Origin: Sagittula sp048553715
GTDB taxonomy: Bacteria > Pseudomonadota > Alphaproteobacteria > Rhodobacterales > Rhodobacteraceae
Assembly: GCF_048553715.1 (NCBI RefSeq)
Contig: NZ_JBLZNC010000007.1
Coordinates: 1-64,000 of the forward strand
Direction: 5' to 3'
DNA: 64,000 bases
Shown here: positions 8,726-17,869 of the stretch, piece after piece
Position numbering within the stretch: position 1 is the first letter of the stretch
Layout: the number at the start of each line of letters is the position of its first letter
Notes under the pieces: model-generated
The model's input: the letters and a program-made list of their open reading frames with translations, nothing else
Told to the model about the DNA's origin: nothing
Databases searched by the model: none
Made by a program: the position numbers and the translations under genes

Positions 8726-9671
8726 GGCCGGACCTCCCGCGCGGGGCGGCATGCAGCAGCCACAAGAACACAGCCGCGCCGAACACGGCAAACACTGTGC
8801 CCGCAGGAATCTCGAACGGGATGCGGATCACACGCCCGATGATGTCAGACCCAAGCACCATCACAGCACCAAGCCATGCGATCAGCGGCAGGTTGCGGCG
8901 CAGATTATCACCGCGCCAGCGTGATACGATGTTGGGCACCACCAGCCCGACAAACGGCATGGTGCCGACGCTCACCACAATCACCGCCGTGGTCAGGGCC
9001 ACCAGCACCAGACTGATCAGAACCGTGCCGCGATAGTCCAGACCCAAGGCGCGCGCCGCATCTTCGCCCAGACCCAACAGGGTGATACGGTCGGCGACGA
9101 TATACAGCGCGAAGATCACCCCTGCGATCAGCCACAACAGCTCGTACCGGCCGCGTAGCACGCCAGAGAACTCGCCCGACATCCAGATGCCAACGTATTG
9201 CAGCAGATCGGTGCTCCATGCGATCCAGACCACGACCGACCCCAGAATACCGCCGTAGATCAAGCCGACCAGCGGCAGCAGCACCGGGTCTCGACGGGGC
9301 ACATGTTGCGCCAGCGCCAGAAAACCCAATGTACCCGCCAGCGCAAAGACTGCGGACACCCCCATCTTGACGATCAGCGGGGCTGCTGGGGCGAACAGTG
9401 TGATGCCCAACAGCCCCAGCATCGCGGCCTCCGGCGTGCCGACCAGCCCCGGCTCTACCATGCGGTTCTGCACCGCCAGTTGAACGACCGCGCCCGACAG
9501 CGCCAGCCCCGCACCGGCCAACAGCGCGGCCAGGGTGCGCGGGATCCGGCTGACCGCCAGCAACAGCCCGGAATCCAGATCGCCGCCAAACAAATCTGCC
9601 GCGCCAAGCAGAACGCTCGCCCCGATCAACAGGACGAGCGCAGCACCAGCGGCCAAGGCCGTCCGTGTCAT
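8718..9671 (-). CDS. Iron-siderophore ABC transporter permease (first)
   Basis: FecCD-family permease of 317 residues with the typical glycine-rich helices and the conserved region PFVGLVVPNIVSR near residue 247. Its ATG overlaps the stop of the binding-protein gene by one base (TGATG). With the second permease it forms the membrane channel for the ferric-siderophore complex. Confidence 0.93.
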   Translation of the reverse strand: MTRTALAAGAALVLLIGASVLLGAADLFGGDLDSGLLLAVSRIPRTLAALLAGAGLALSGAVVQLAVQNRMVEPGLVGTPEAAMLGLLGITLFAPAAPLIVKMGVSAVFALAGTLGFLALAQHVPRRDPVLLPLVGLIYGGILGSVVVWIAWSTDLLQYVGIWMSGEFSGVLRGRYELLWLIAGVIFALYIVADRITLLGLGEDAARALGLDYRGTVLISLVLVALTTAVIVVSVGTMPFVGLVVPNIVSRWRGDNLRRNLPLIAWLGAVMVLGSDIIGRVIRIPFEIPAGTVFAVFGAAVFLWLLHAAPRGRSGHG

Positions 9672-10576
9672 CAGTTTGTGGCGTCTGTCATCGCAGCGGT
9701 GATTTCAGACAATGTGCCTGTCATCGATTGCAGGCCGCCGCCTGCAAGATACAAAGGTGCGCTATCAAGATAGACGATCTGCCCCGCCTGACCTGCGCGG
9801 GTGCCCGCGACCAACGGGTTGTCCAGCGTTGTGGCCGCAGCCTCGCCCTCTTGGCCGATAGCGGCACCACGGTCGATCACAAAGATCCATGCCGGATCGG
9901 TCTGTGCGATGAATTCAAAGGACACCGCCTCGCCATGGGTGTTTGTGTCCAGATCCGCATGGGCTTCGGGCAGGTTCAACGTGCTGTAGATCCAGCCAAA
10001 GCGGCTTTCGCCCCCATAGGCAGAGACCTTGCCGCCGTTGGTCATCAGGATCAGCGCGTTGTCGGCATCGGTCACCGCAGCCTGCGCGGCCTCGATGGCT
10101 GCGTCCAGTTCAGCGATGGCCGCGTCTGCCGCGTCCTGCTTGTCGAACATCACGCCATAGGCCGTGGCCCGCGCTTTGGCCGTCTCGACGATGCCGGCTT
10201 CTGCCCCGATGGTCATGTCCACAGTCGGCGCGATGCGCGACAAAGGCTCCACCTGCGATTGCGACCGGCCACCGGCGATGATCACATCGGGCTGCATGGC
10301 TGCGATCGCCTCGAAGTTCGGCTCGAACAGGGTGCCTGCGATCTCGCCCGCGCTGACCGCGTCCTGCAGATAGGCGGGCGGCGTGATGTCGGGGACACCC
10401 GCAACGGACACGCCAATCGCATCAAGCGTGTCGATCGCCGCAAGATCAAGCGCGACAACAGTCTGCGGATTTTGCGGAACGTCCGCAGCACCGGCAAAGG
10501 TATCCACGCTGACAGTCTGGGCAGACAGGAATGTCGGCACCAACATGGCGGCAATCGCAGGGAACATCGGTTTCAT
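9671..10576 (-). CDS. Siderophore-binding periplasmic protein (YclQ/CeuE-like)
   Basis: Substrate-binding subunit of 301 residues with a Sec signal peptide (cleavage near residue 19, LSA-QT). The opening of the mature part (VVALDLAAIDTLDAIGV) and the QPDVIIAGGR segment resemble YclQ/CeuE/FatB-type binding proteins for catecholate siderophores such as petrobactin; the exact ligand is not certain. The ATG at 10576 has AAGGA eight bases upstream; an in-frame TTG at 10594 is less likely. It is the first gene of the operon, with an iron-box-like palindrome upstream. Confidence 0.9.
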   Translation of the reverse strand: MKPMFPAIAAMLVPTFLSAQTVSVDTFAGAADVPQNPQTVVALDLAAIDTLDAIGVSVAGVPDITPPAYLQDAVSAGEIAGTLFEPNFEAIAAMQPDVIIAGGRSQSQVEPLSRIAPTVDMTIGAEAGIVETAKARATAYGVMFDKQDAADAAIAELDAAIEAAQAAVTDADNALILMTNGGKVSAYGGESRFGWIYSTLNLPEAHADLDTNTHGEAVSFEFIAQTDPAWIFVIDRGAAIGQEGEAAATTLDNPLVAGTRAGQAGQIVYLDSAPLYLAGGGLQSMTGTLSEITAAMTDATN

Positions 10577-10889
10577 CGGGCAGTCCTTCACCAAGATAAT
10601 TTCCGACTGAATCAGTCTGATCTTTTCCGATTAAAGAACTCAAGAAAGGGATGATTGCAACCAATAAACCATGAGCCGAGCATGCTTTTTGCGATCTTCG
10701 CCCGCCGACTGCCCCCGCTATACGCTCAAATTCGCCCGACTATCTTGAAAATGAGAATGCGGCTTTTTGGAAATCACGACAATCAAAGGCCACATTGCCG
10801 TTGCGGTAGGGGTGCGGCCTGCTACCTATATCGGGACGCATATCAGGTCGGGAGCCATGGCCCCGACCCCGCTTAGGAGGAGCACCCGC
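10577..10889. other. Divergent control region between siderophore operon and glcB
   Basis: This 313-base region has no convincing gene. An open frame runs into it from glcB as far as 10767, but its sequence looks random. It holds the palindrome at 10605-10617 near the siderophore operon and the GGAGGAG ribosome-binding site of glcB at its right end. Confidence 0.6.
10605..10617. promoter_or_regulatory. Iron-responsive palindrome upstream of siderophore operon
   Basis: GACTGA-A-TCAGTC is a perfect 13-base inverted repeat, extended by matching pairs one base further out. It lies 29 bases upstream of the binding-protein start. Palindromes of this kind have been proposed as iron-regulatory boxes in Rhodobacteraceae. 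I did not check the consensus, so assignment to a particular regulator is inference. Confidence 0.55.
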
Positions 10890-13046
10890 ATGACCGCCCA
10901 CACAGCAAGGCCGCGCAAGACCTTTGAAGGCCTACAGGTTTCGTCCGAACTGGCAGAGTTTATCGAGACAGAGGCGCTCCCCGGCACCGGTGTTGACCCG
11001 CAGGCGTTCTGGGCCGGTCTTTCCGCGCTGGTGCATGACTTTGGCCCGCGCAACCGCGCCCTGCTGCAAAAGCGCGAGGACCTGCAGACCAAGATCGACG
11101 ACTGGCACAAGGCCCATCGCGACGCCCCCCACGACGCCGCAGCCTATAAGGCCTTCCTCGAAGAGATCGGGTATTTGCTGCCCGAAGGTGAGGATTTCCA
11201 GATCGAGACCTCCAAGATCGACCCGGAAATTGCCACCACCCCCGGCCCGCAGCTTGTGGTGCCGGTGACCAACGCGCGCTTTGTGCTGAATGCCGCAAAC
11301 GCCCGTTGGGGCAGCCTGTATGATGGGCTGTATGGCACCGATGCAATGGGGCCAGTGCCGTCGGGGGGCTTTGACGACGGGCGCGGTGCCCGTGTGGTGG
11401 CGCGGGCCTCGGTCTTTCTGGACGAGGTGTTCCCGCTGCAGGCGACGTCACATGCCAAGGCCACGCAATACAGCATCGAAGGCGGCGCGCTGCTTGTCGA
11501 CGGCAGCCCGCTGAAGACGCCCGCAGCCTTTGTCGGCTACACCGGCGATGCATCGGCCCCCGCCTCTGTTCTGCTGCGCAACAACAGCCTGCATGTGGAA
11601 CTGGTGTTCGACCGCAACCATCCCATCGGCAAGACCACCGCCTCCGGCATCGCGGATGTGCGTATGGAATCCGCCGTGTCAGCCATTGTCGACTGCGAGG
11701 ATTCCGTGGCCTGCGTCGATGGTGCGGACAAAACGCTGGCCTATCGCAATTGGCTGGGCCTGATGAAGGGCGACCTGCAAGAGACCTTTGAGAAGGGCGG
11801 CAAGCAGATGACCCGCCGCCTGCACGGGGATCGCAGCTTTACCGCTGCGGATGGATCGGAGCTGACCCTGAAAGGCCGCGCCTTGCTGCTGGTGCGCAAC
11901 GTCGGCCACCTGATGACAAACCCCGCCATTCTGGACCGCGACGGCCAAGAGGTCTTTGAGGGGCTGATGGATGCGATGGTCACGGCGCTGATTGCGATGC
12001 ACGATCTGGCCAAAACCGATGGCGCGCGCAATTCGGTCGCGGGCTCGGTCTATGTGGTCAAACCCAAGATGCACGGCCCCGAAGAAGTGGCCTTTGCCGA
12101 CGAGATCTTTGGCCACGTTGAAAAGGTGCTCGGCCTGCCGCAATACACGGTCAAACTGGGCATCATGGACGAAGAGCGCCGCACCTCGGTCAATCTGAAA
12201 TCCTGCATCCGCGCCGCGCGGCATCGCGTGTGTTTCATCAACACGGGCTTTCTGGATCGCACCGGCGACGAGATCCACACCTCGATGGAGGCGGGGCCGT
12301 TCTCGCGCAAGGATTTCATCAAGCGCAAGGGCTGGATCGGCGCCTACGAGGCGCGCAACGTCGACATTGGTCTGGAATGCGGCCTGTCCGGCAAGGCGCA
12401 GATCGGCAAGGGCATGTGGGCGCAGCCCGACAGCATGGCCGCCATGCTGGAACAAAAGATCGAACATCCCCGCGCCGGTGCCACCTGCGCCTGGGTGCCT
12501 TCGCCCACGGCGGCGACCCTACATGCGATGCACTACCACAAGGTCGATGTGCTGGCCGTGCAGGACAAGCTGGCCAAAGGCGGGCGGCGGGCCCATGTGG
12601 ACGGGCTGCTGGACATTCCGCTGGCCACTTACCGCAAGTGGAGCAAGGACCAGATCCGGCGCGAAGTCGAAAACAACGCCCAAGGCATTCTGGGTTATGT
12701 GGTCCGCTGGATCGATCAGGGCGTTGGCTGTTCCAAGGTGCCCGACATCAACGATGTCGGCCTGATGGAAGACCGCGCCACCTGCCGGATCTCGGCCCAG
12801 CATATCGCCAACTGGCTGCACCATGATGTGATCTCGCGCCAGGAAGTGTCCGAGATCATGCAAAGCATGGCAGAGGTGGTGGACCGCCAGAACGCGGGCG
12901 ACCCCGATTATACACCGATGGCCCCCGGCTTTGACGGCATCGCCTACAAGGCCGCCTGCGATCTGGTGTTCGAGGGCACGACCCAGCCGTCGGGCTACAC
13001 CGAACCGGTGTTGCATGCGCGCCGCCTTGAGCTCAAAGCCCAGTAA
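10890..13046 (+). CDS. glcB: Malate synthase G
   Basis: Condenses glyoxylate with acetyl-CoA to malate. The 718-residue length is that of the monomeric G isoform. The active-site stretch DRTGDEIHTSMEAGP and the MEDRATCRIS motif, whose Asp (about residue 628) matches the catalytic base of E. coli GlcB, are present. The ATG at 10890 follows GGAGGAG with ideal spacing. It lies just before the ureide-degradation genes, whose end product is glyoxylate, so it probably channels purine carbon into central metabolism. Confidence 0.96.
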   Translation: MTAHTARPRKTFEGLQVSSELAEFIETEALPGTGVDPQAFWAGLSALVHDFGPRNRALLQKREDLQTKIDDWHKAHRDAPHDAAAYKAFLEEIGYLLPEGEDFQIETSKIDPEIATTPGPQLVVPVTNARFVLNAANARWGSLYDGLYGTDAMGPVPSGGFDDGRGARVVARASVFLDEVFPLQATSHAKATQYSIEGGALLVDGSPLKTPAAFVGYTGDASAPASVLLRNNSLHVELVFDRNHPIGKTTASGIADVRMESAVSAIVDCEDSVACVDGADKTLAYRNWLGLMKGDLQETFEKGGKQMTRRLHGDRSFTAADGSELTLKGRALLLVRNVGHLMTNPAILDRDGQEVFEGLMDAMVTALIAMHDLAKTDGARNSVAGSVYVVKPKMHGPEEVAFADEIFGHVEKVLGLPQYTVKLGIMDEERRTSVNLKSCIRAARHRVCFINTGFLDRTGDEIHTSMEAGPFSRKDFIKRKGWIGAYEARNVDIGLECGLSGKAQIGKGMWAQPDSMAAMLEQKIEHPRAGATCAWVPSPTAATLHAMHYHKVDVLAVQDKLAKGGRRAHVDGLLDIPLATYRKWSKDQIRREVENNAQGILGYVVRWIDQGVGCSKVPDINDVGLMEDRATCRISAQHIANWLHHDVISRQEVSEIMQSMAEVVDRQNAGDPDYTPMAPGFDGIAYKAACDLVFEGTTQPSGYTEPVLHARRLELKAQ

Positions 13047-13054
13047 TCGCGGAT

Positions 13055-13073
13055 GGCGGGCCAATGGCCCGCC
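13055..13073 (+). other. Hairpin between glcB and allE
   Basis: An 8-bp perfect G+C stem with a 3-base loop lies 8 bases past the glcB stop. There is no T run, so it is not a classical terminator. It may lower read-through or stabilise the glcB mRNA end. Confidence 0.4.
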
Positions 13074-13109
13074 GCCCCCCCCTGCCCTGACACGCGCCGG
13101 AGTGCCCTG

Positions 13110-13937
13110 ATGTCCCCCACCTATTACGCCCCGCGCGGCGGCCTGCCCGCGCAGGATCAACTGCTGACAGACCGCGCCATATTCACAGATGCCTACGCCG
13201 TCCTGCCCAAGGGCACGATGCGCGACATCACCACCAGCTTTCTGCCCGGCTGGACCGACACCCGCCTGTGGGTCATCGCCCGCCCCATGTCCGGCTTTGC
13301 CGAGACGTTTTCGCAATACATTATGGAGGTTCAGCCCGGCGGAGGATCGGACACGCCCGAGACCGATCCGCAGGCCCAAGGTGTGCTGTTCATCACCGAA
13401 GGCGAGGCGAGCCTGACCGCAAATGGCGCTGAACACCACATGACGGCGGGGGGCTACGCCTATCTGCCGCCCTCGGCCAAGTGGTCGCTGCACAACAAGG
13501 GCTCCGCGCCGCTGCGGTTCCACTGGATCCGCAAGGCTTATCAACCGGCACCCGGCCTGTCGGAACCCGATGTTCTGGTGCTGAACGAACAGGACATTAC
13601 GCCCACACCGATGCCCGACACCAATGGCGCTTGGGCCACCACGCGCTTTGTCGACCCTGCCGACCTGCGTCACGACATGCATGTGACCATCGTTACCTTT
13701 GAACCCGGCGGCGTGATCCCCTTTCTGGAAACGCACGTCATGGAACACGGGCTGTATGTTCTGGAAGGCAAAGCTGCATACCGGCTCAACAATGACTGGG
13801 TCGAGGTGGAGGCCGGTGATTTCATGTGGCTGCGCGCCTTTTGCCCGCAGGCGTGCTATGCCGGTGGTCCGGGGCGTTTCCGCTACTTGCTGTACAAGGA
13901 CGTCAACCGACACATGCCGTTGCGCCCGTTCGGGTAA
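13110..13937 (+). CDS. allE: (S)-ureidoglycine aminohydrolase
   Basis: Bicupin enzyme of 275 residues that releases ammonia from (S)-ureidoglycine to give (S)-ureidoglycolate. The Mn2+ ligands of the family are all present in the C-terminal cupin: Glu207, His209, His213 and Gln247. The ATG at 13110 follows CCGGAG; an upstream frame to 13053 looks non-coding. It fits between allantoate breakdown and the ureidoglycolate lyase encoded on the opposite strand nearby. Confidence 0.93.
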   Translation: MSPTYYAPRGGLPAQDQLLTDRAIFTDAYAVLPKGTMRDITTSFLPGWTDTRLWVIARPMSGFAETFSQYIMEVQPGGGSDTPETDPQAQGVLFITEGEASLTANGAEHHMTAGGYAYLPPSAKWSLHNKGSAPLRFHWIRKAYQPAPGLSEPDVLVLNEQDITPTPMPDTNGAWATTRFVDPADLRHDMHVTIVTFEPGGVIPFLETHVMEHGLYVLEGKAAYRLNNDWVEVEAGDFMWLRAFCPQACYAGGPGRFRYLLYKDVNRHMPLRPFG

Positions 13938-13955
13938 GACAAGCGGACAAAAAAG

Positions 13956-13981
13956 GGCGGTGTGATCTCTCACACCGCCCT
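13956..13981. terminator. Strong bidirectional terminator
   Basis: An 11-bp perfect stem with a 4-base loop is flanked by six A on the left and five T on the right, so it works for both strands. It separates allE (plus) from the purine permease operon (minus). Confidence 0.92.
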
Positions 13982-13997
13982 TTTTCTATGTCTGGGT

Positions 13998-15413
13998 TTA
14001 TTCGCCCGCCATGGAGCCCGTGCCGCGACCGGCAAGCCCGCCGGACACTTCCTCGGTCGCCTCGCCAGCCAGCTCTTGCGGCAGCACGAGGTTCAGCACA
14101 ATGGCGATCACCGCAGCAGGCAGAATGCCCGAGGTGGCCAGCACCTTCAGCGTGCCGGGCAGATACTGCAGCGCGCCCGGCTCCAGCTGAAGCCCAAGGC
14201 CAAGGCTCAGCGCGATGGCAAAGATCACCATGTTGCGACGGTTCCAATTCACATCCGACAGCATGGAAATACCCGCAGCCACCACCATGCCGAACATAAC
14301 AATCACACCGCCGCCCAGCACCTCGATCGGGATGGAGGAGATAATCGCACCGATTTTCGGCACCAGACCGCACAGGATCAAAAAGACCGCACCGATGGAC
14401 ACCACGTGGCGGCTCATGACGCCGGTCATCGCGATCAAGCCGACGTTCTGGCTGAAGGACGTATTGGGAAGCGCGCCGAACAGTCCAGAGACAGCGGTGC
14501 CCAGACCGTCGGCATAGGTCGCGCCTTGGATCTCGCGGTCCGTCGCCTCGCGGCCTGCGCCGCCCTTGGTGATGCCGGACACGTCACCCACGGTTTCCAC
14601 CGCAGACACAAAGGACATCAGACAGAAACCGATGATCGCCGCGACCGAGAACTCCAGCCCGAAGTGCAGCGGGTTCGGCAGAGCAAAGCTGGCCGCACGC
14701 CCCACGTTGCCAAGGTTCACCTGGCCCAAGGCAAAGGCCAGCGCGTACCCTGCGAGCAGGCCCACCAGCACGGCCGAAACCGACAGCATCCCACGGGCAA
14801 AGAACTTCAGCCCCAGCGTCACGATGATCACGGTGCCGGCCATCAGCCAGTTGATGCCCGAGCCATATTCCTCGGTGCCGATGGCGGGCACACCGCCTGC
14901 CGCGTATTGAATGCCAACCTTGACCAGTGCCAGACCGATCATCGTCACCACAAGACCGGTCACCAGCGGCGGCAGGGCAAAACGGATCTTGCCGATGAAC
15001 AGGCCCAGAACCGCATGGAACAGACCACCGACCAGAATACCGCCCATCAGCACGGCAATGGCATCCACGCCCTTGCCCGCAACCAAGGGGATCATGATCG
15101 GAATAAAGGCAAAGGACGTCCCCTGCACGATGGGCAGTTTCGCCCCGACCGGACCCAGCCCGATGGTCTGGATCAGCGTCGCGATGCCCGCAAAGAACAT
15201 CGACATCTGGATCATGTAGATCATCTGCGGAAAATCGGGCGAATTGGAGCCAAAGCCAAACCCCGCCGCCCCGCAAACGATGATAGCCGGCGTCACGTTC
15301 GATACGAACATCGCCAGCACATGCTGGATGCCCAGCGGAACCGACTTGGCCAAGGGCGGCGTATAGTCGGGATCGCGCAGTTGCTCCGCTGTCCCGAGTG
15401 TGGAATCTGTCAT
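13998..15413 (-). CDS. NCS2 purine permease (urate/xanthine type)
   Basis: Nucleobase:cation symporter-2 transporter of 471 residues, with about 14 hydrophobic segments. The QH pair of helix 1 is at 30-31 and the family signature SFSQNVGLIAMTG is in the second half. It is the last gene of the minus-strand operon puuE-uraD, allA, permease. That context points to uric acid, xanthine or allantoin as substrate; residues alone do not settle which. The start follows GAGAGGGA. Confidence 0.9.
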   Translation of the reverse strand: MTDSTLGTAEQLRDPDYTPPLAKSVPLGIQHVLAMFVSNVTPAIIVCGAAGFGFGSNSPDFPQMIYMIQMSMFFAGIATLIQTIGLGPVGAKLPIVQGTSFAFIPIMIPLVAGKGVDAIAVLMGGILVGGLFHAVLGLFIGKIRFALPPLVTGLVVTMIGLALVKVGIQYAAGGVPAIGTEEYGSGINWLMAGTVIIVTLGLKFFARGMLSVSAVLVGLLAGYALAFALGQVNLGNVGRAASFALPNPLHFGLEFSVAAIIGFCLMSFVSAVETVGDVSGITKGGAGREATDREIQGATYADGLGTAVSGLFGALPNTSFSQNVGLIAMTGVMSRHVVSIGAVFLILCGLVPKIGAIISSIPIEVLGGGVIVMFGMVVAAGISMLSDVNWNRRNMVIFAIALSLGLGLQLEPGALQYLPGTLKVLATSGILPAAVIAIVLNLVLPQELAGEATEEVSGGLAGRGTGSMAGE

Positions 15414-15473
15414 GGGTGGTCCCTCTCTGTTGCTGTCCGCGCGGGTTGGTCCCGCGTCATGACCTTTGGTCGT

Positions 15474-15956
15474 TCAGTGGTTGATCACATATGGCGTCTC
15501 GAACCAGTGTTCCTGCAGGTTGGCGCCCTCTCCGATCCGGTCGATCACCGCAAACAGGCCAGAGCCCGTCAGCGGCGTCAGCACCCCATGCCATGTCCCG
15601 CGATGGAAATTGATGCCCTGCCCGGGTTTTGAGCAAAAGGCCCGTGGGCTGCCCGGTTTTCCATCATCGTCAGGGGCGACGATCACCAGAAACCCGTCCA
15701 TCGACATGGGCAAAAAGGCCTGTGAGCCTTCGGGGTGGCGTTCCATCATCTCCAACCGGTAGGGCAGCGCGCGCAGCTCTGCCTGAAACAGGCTGATGCC
15801 TGCGCGGCCCTCGATAAAATCCAGCGACGCGCGGTCGTGATAGCGTCCGCACAGACCCTGATTGATGATCTTGTCCGGCGCGCCAGTGGTGTCGATCACC
15901 TCGCCAAAGGGGGCAAAGCCGTCGCGGTCCAGCGGTTCGATGGTGATGTGCATCAT
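15474..15956 (-). CDS. allA: Ureidoglycolate lyase
   Basis: Splits (S)-ureidoglycolate into glyoxylate and urea. The 160-residue length and the NFHRGTWHGVL segment (about 115-125) match the AllA family. Its start overlaps the stop of the fused puuE-uraD gene, so the two are translationally coupled. The reaction delivers glyoxylate for GlcB. Confidence 0.93.
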   Translation of the reverse strand: MMHITIEPLDRDGFAPFGEVIDTTGAPDKIINQGLCGRYHDRASLDFIEGRAGISLFQAELRALPYRLEMMERHPEGSQAFLPMSMDGFLVIVAPDDDGKPGSPRAFCSKPGQGINFHRGTWHGVLTPLTGSGLFAVIDRIGEGANLQEHWFETPYVINH

Positions 15957-17365
15957 GCGCCAAGCTTTTCGATCAGGCGCAGTTGCGCGATGCGTTCGAC
16001 CTGTCGGCAGGCTTCGCTAAATTCGGTGTCGCGGTCATTGTCGATCCGGCGATGAAAGGCCTCCAGAATGCTGGCCTTGGTGTTGTCTTTTACCGCGATG
16101 ATGAACGGGAAACCGTGCTTTTCGGTGTAGGCACTGTTTAGCCGGGTAAAGGTCGCGCGCTCCTCATCGGTCAACAGGTCCAGACCCGCGCCTGCTTGCT
16201 CGGCGGTGGAGTCTGCCGTCAGCCGCCCGGCAGAGGCCAGCTTACCCGCCAGGTCCGGGTGTGCGCGCAACACAGCAAGCCGCTTTTCCGCATCCGCGCT
16301 GCGGAAGACGCGCGCCAGCGCGTTGTGGACCCCCGCCGCGCTGTCGGAATGCGGCCCAAGCTCTTGGGCATGCGCGGCTTCGGCAATCCAAGAGGAATGT
16401 TCAAAAATCCCGCCAAAAGCCGCGACAAAATCTTGGGCGTCCATCTGAGATGGCCGCGCAACGGCTTGTGGCGGATGCACCTTGGCCCAGTGATCAGCGA
16501 TCTGTTCACGGGTGGCGAACCACACGCCCTCTTGCGCGGCCATATGCGCCAGCGCCCGTTTCAACGCCAAGGCCCGCCCGGGACGCCCTGCGAGGCGGCA
16601 ATGCAGACCGATCGACAGCATCTTGGGCGCGCCCGCCTGCCCTTCGGCATAAAGCATGTCGAAGCTGTCTTTCAGATAGCCCTCGAACTGCGCGCCATCG
16701 GTAAAGCCCGCCTGAATCGCAAATCGCATGTCGTTGCAATCCATCGTGTAGGGCACGATCAGTTGATTACGCCCGCCCGCCTTGACCCAATAGGGCAAAT
16801 CATCGGCGTAACTATCCGCGATATATGCGAAATCCCCCTCCGCCGCTGCCAGGTCGATGGTGTTCATCGAACAGCGGCCCGTGTACCAGCCGCGCGGCGG
16901 CGTGCCGACAACCTCTGTATGCAGGCGGATCGCCTCGCGGATCTGGGCGCGCTCTTCCTCTGCGCTCATGTCCTTGTGTTCGATCCACTTCAACCCGTGC
17001 GAGGCGATCTCCCACCCGGCATCCTTCATCGCCTGAAGCTGTTCGGGCGCCCGTGCCAGCGCTGTCGTTACCCCGTAGACTGTGATGGGGATGTCGCGCA
17101 GCAGATCATGCACCCGCCAGAACCCCGCACGGCTGCCGTATTCGTAGATCGTTTCCATGTTCCAGTGACGCTGGCCGGGCCAAGGCTGCGCGCCGGTGAT
17201 TTCGGACAGAAACGCCTCGGACGCCGCATCCCCATGCAGAATGTTGTTCTCACCGCCCTCTTCGTAGTTCAGAACGATTTGAACGGCGATCTTCGCACCG
17301 TTGGGCCACTGGGGATCTGGGGTGTTGCGGCCGTAGCCTGCCATGTCTCGGGGATAGCGTTGCAC
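15953..17365 (-). CDS. Fused allantoinase PuuE - OHCU decarboxylase UraD
   Basis: Two enzymes in one 470-residue chain. Residues 1-300 are PuuE, the polysaccharide-deacetylase-fold allantoinase that opens allantoin to allantoate; the start RYPRDMAGYG and NYEEGGEN are typical. Residues 310-470 are UraD, which decarboxylates OHCU to S-allantoin, with the catalytic AHPDLAGK (368-375) and STAEQAGAGLD (386-396). I chose the GTG at 17365, with AAAGG seven bases upstream; the ATG at 17344 would remove the conserved RYPRD. A longer open frame to 18079 runs antisense across uraH and lysR and is not coding. Confidence 0.93.
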   Translation of the reverse strand: MQRYPRDMAGYGRNTPDPQWPNGAKIAVQIVLNYEEGGENNILHGDAASEAFLSEITGAQPWPGQRHWNMETIYEYGSRAGFWRVHDLLRDIPITVYGVTTALARAPEQLQAMKDAGWEIASHGLKWIEHKDMSAEEERAQIREAIRLHTEVVGTPPRGWYTGRCSMNTIDLAAAEGDFAYIADSYADDLPYWVKAGGRNQLIVPYTMDCNDMRFAIQAGFTDGAQFEGYLKDSFDMLYAEGQAGAPKMLSIGLHCRLAGRPGRALALKRALAHMAAQEGVWFATREQIADHWAKVHPPQAVARPSQMDAQDFVAAFGGIFEHSSWIAEAAHAQELGPHSDSAAGVHNALARVFRSADAEKRLAVLRAHPDLAGKLASAGRLTADSTAEQAGAGLDLLTDEERATFTRLNSAYTEKHGFPFIIAVKDNTKASILEAFHRRIDNDRDTEFSEACRQVERIAQLRLIEKLGA

Positions 17366-17512
17366 GTCGGGGCCTTTCAGATTGTAACACTTGGATAAAC
17401 GAAGAAATGGCCAAGGATTGTCAAAAACTTTTTGAAACAGCCTTTGGCCCCTGTCGCTTTGCCTCTGCGCCTGCCTAAAGATTACATGACGCCACCGCAT
17501 CAGGAGACTCCC

Positions 17513-17869
17513 ATGACCGGCTATCTGACCACCCATGTTCTCGACACCGCGCGCGGCTGCCCTGCCGAAGGTATCGAGATCAAGCTGTACCGCCTGACCG
17601 GCGAGACGCGCGAGGAGATCGCACAAACCGTGACCAATGCAGACGGTCGCACCGATGCGCCGATCCTGCCAGCAGACGCCTTTGCCACCGGCACCTACGA
17701 GCTGGTGTTCTTTGCCGGTGACTATCTGCGCAGCAGCGGCCAAGCCGAGGGAGAGATCCTGTTCCTCGATCAGGTGCCGATCCGCTTTGGCATGTCCGAT
17801 CCGCAGGCCCATTACCACGTGCCGTTGTTGCTGTCGCCCTACGGCATGAGCACCTATCGCGGCAGCTAA
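17513..17869 (+). CDS. uraH: 5-hydroxyisourate hydrolase
   Basis: Transthyretin-like enzyme of 118 residues that hydrolyses 5-hydroxyisourate, the product of urate oxidation, to OHCU. The N-terminal signature LTTHVLDTARG (5-15) with the active-site His8 and the C-terminal tetrapeptide YRGS are intact. AGGAG precedes the ATG. It is divergent from puuE-uraD across 147 bases and overlaps the convergent lysR end by 4 bases. Confidence 0.96.
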   Translation: MTGYLTTHVLDTARGCPAEGIEIKLYRLTGETREEIAQTVTNADGRTDAPILPADAFATGTYELVFFAGDYLRSSGQAEGEILFLDQVPIRFGMSDPQAHYHVPLLLSPYGMSTYRGS

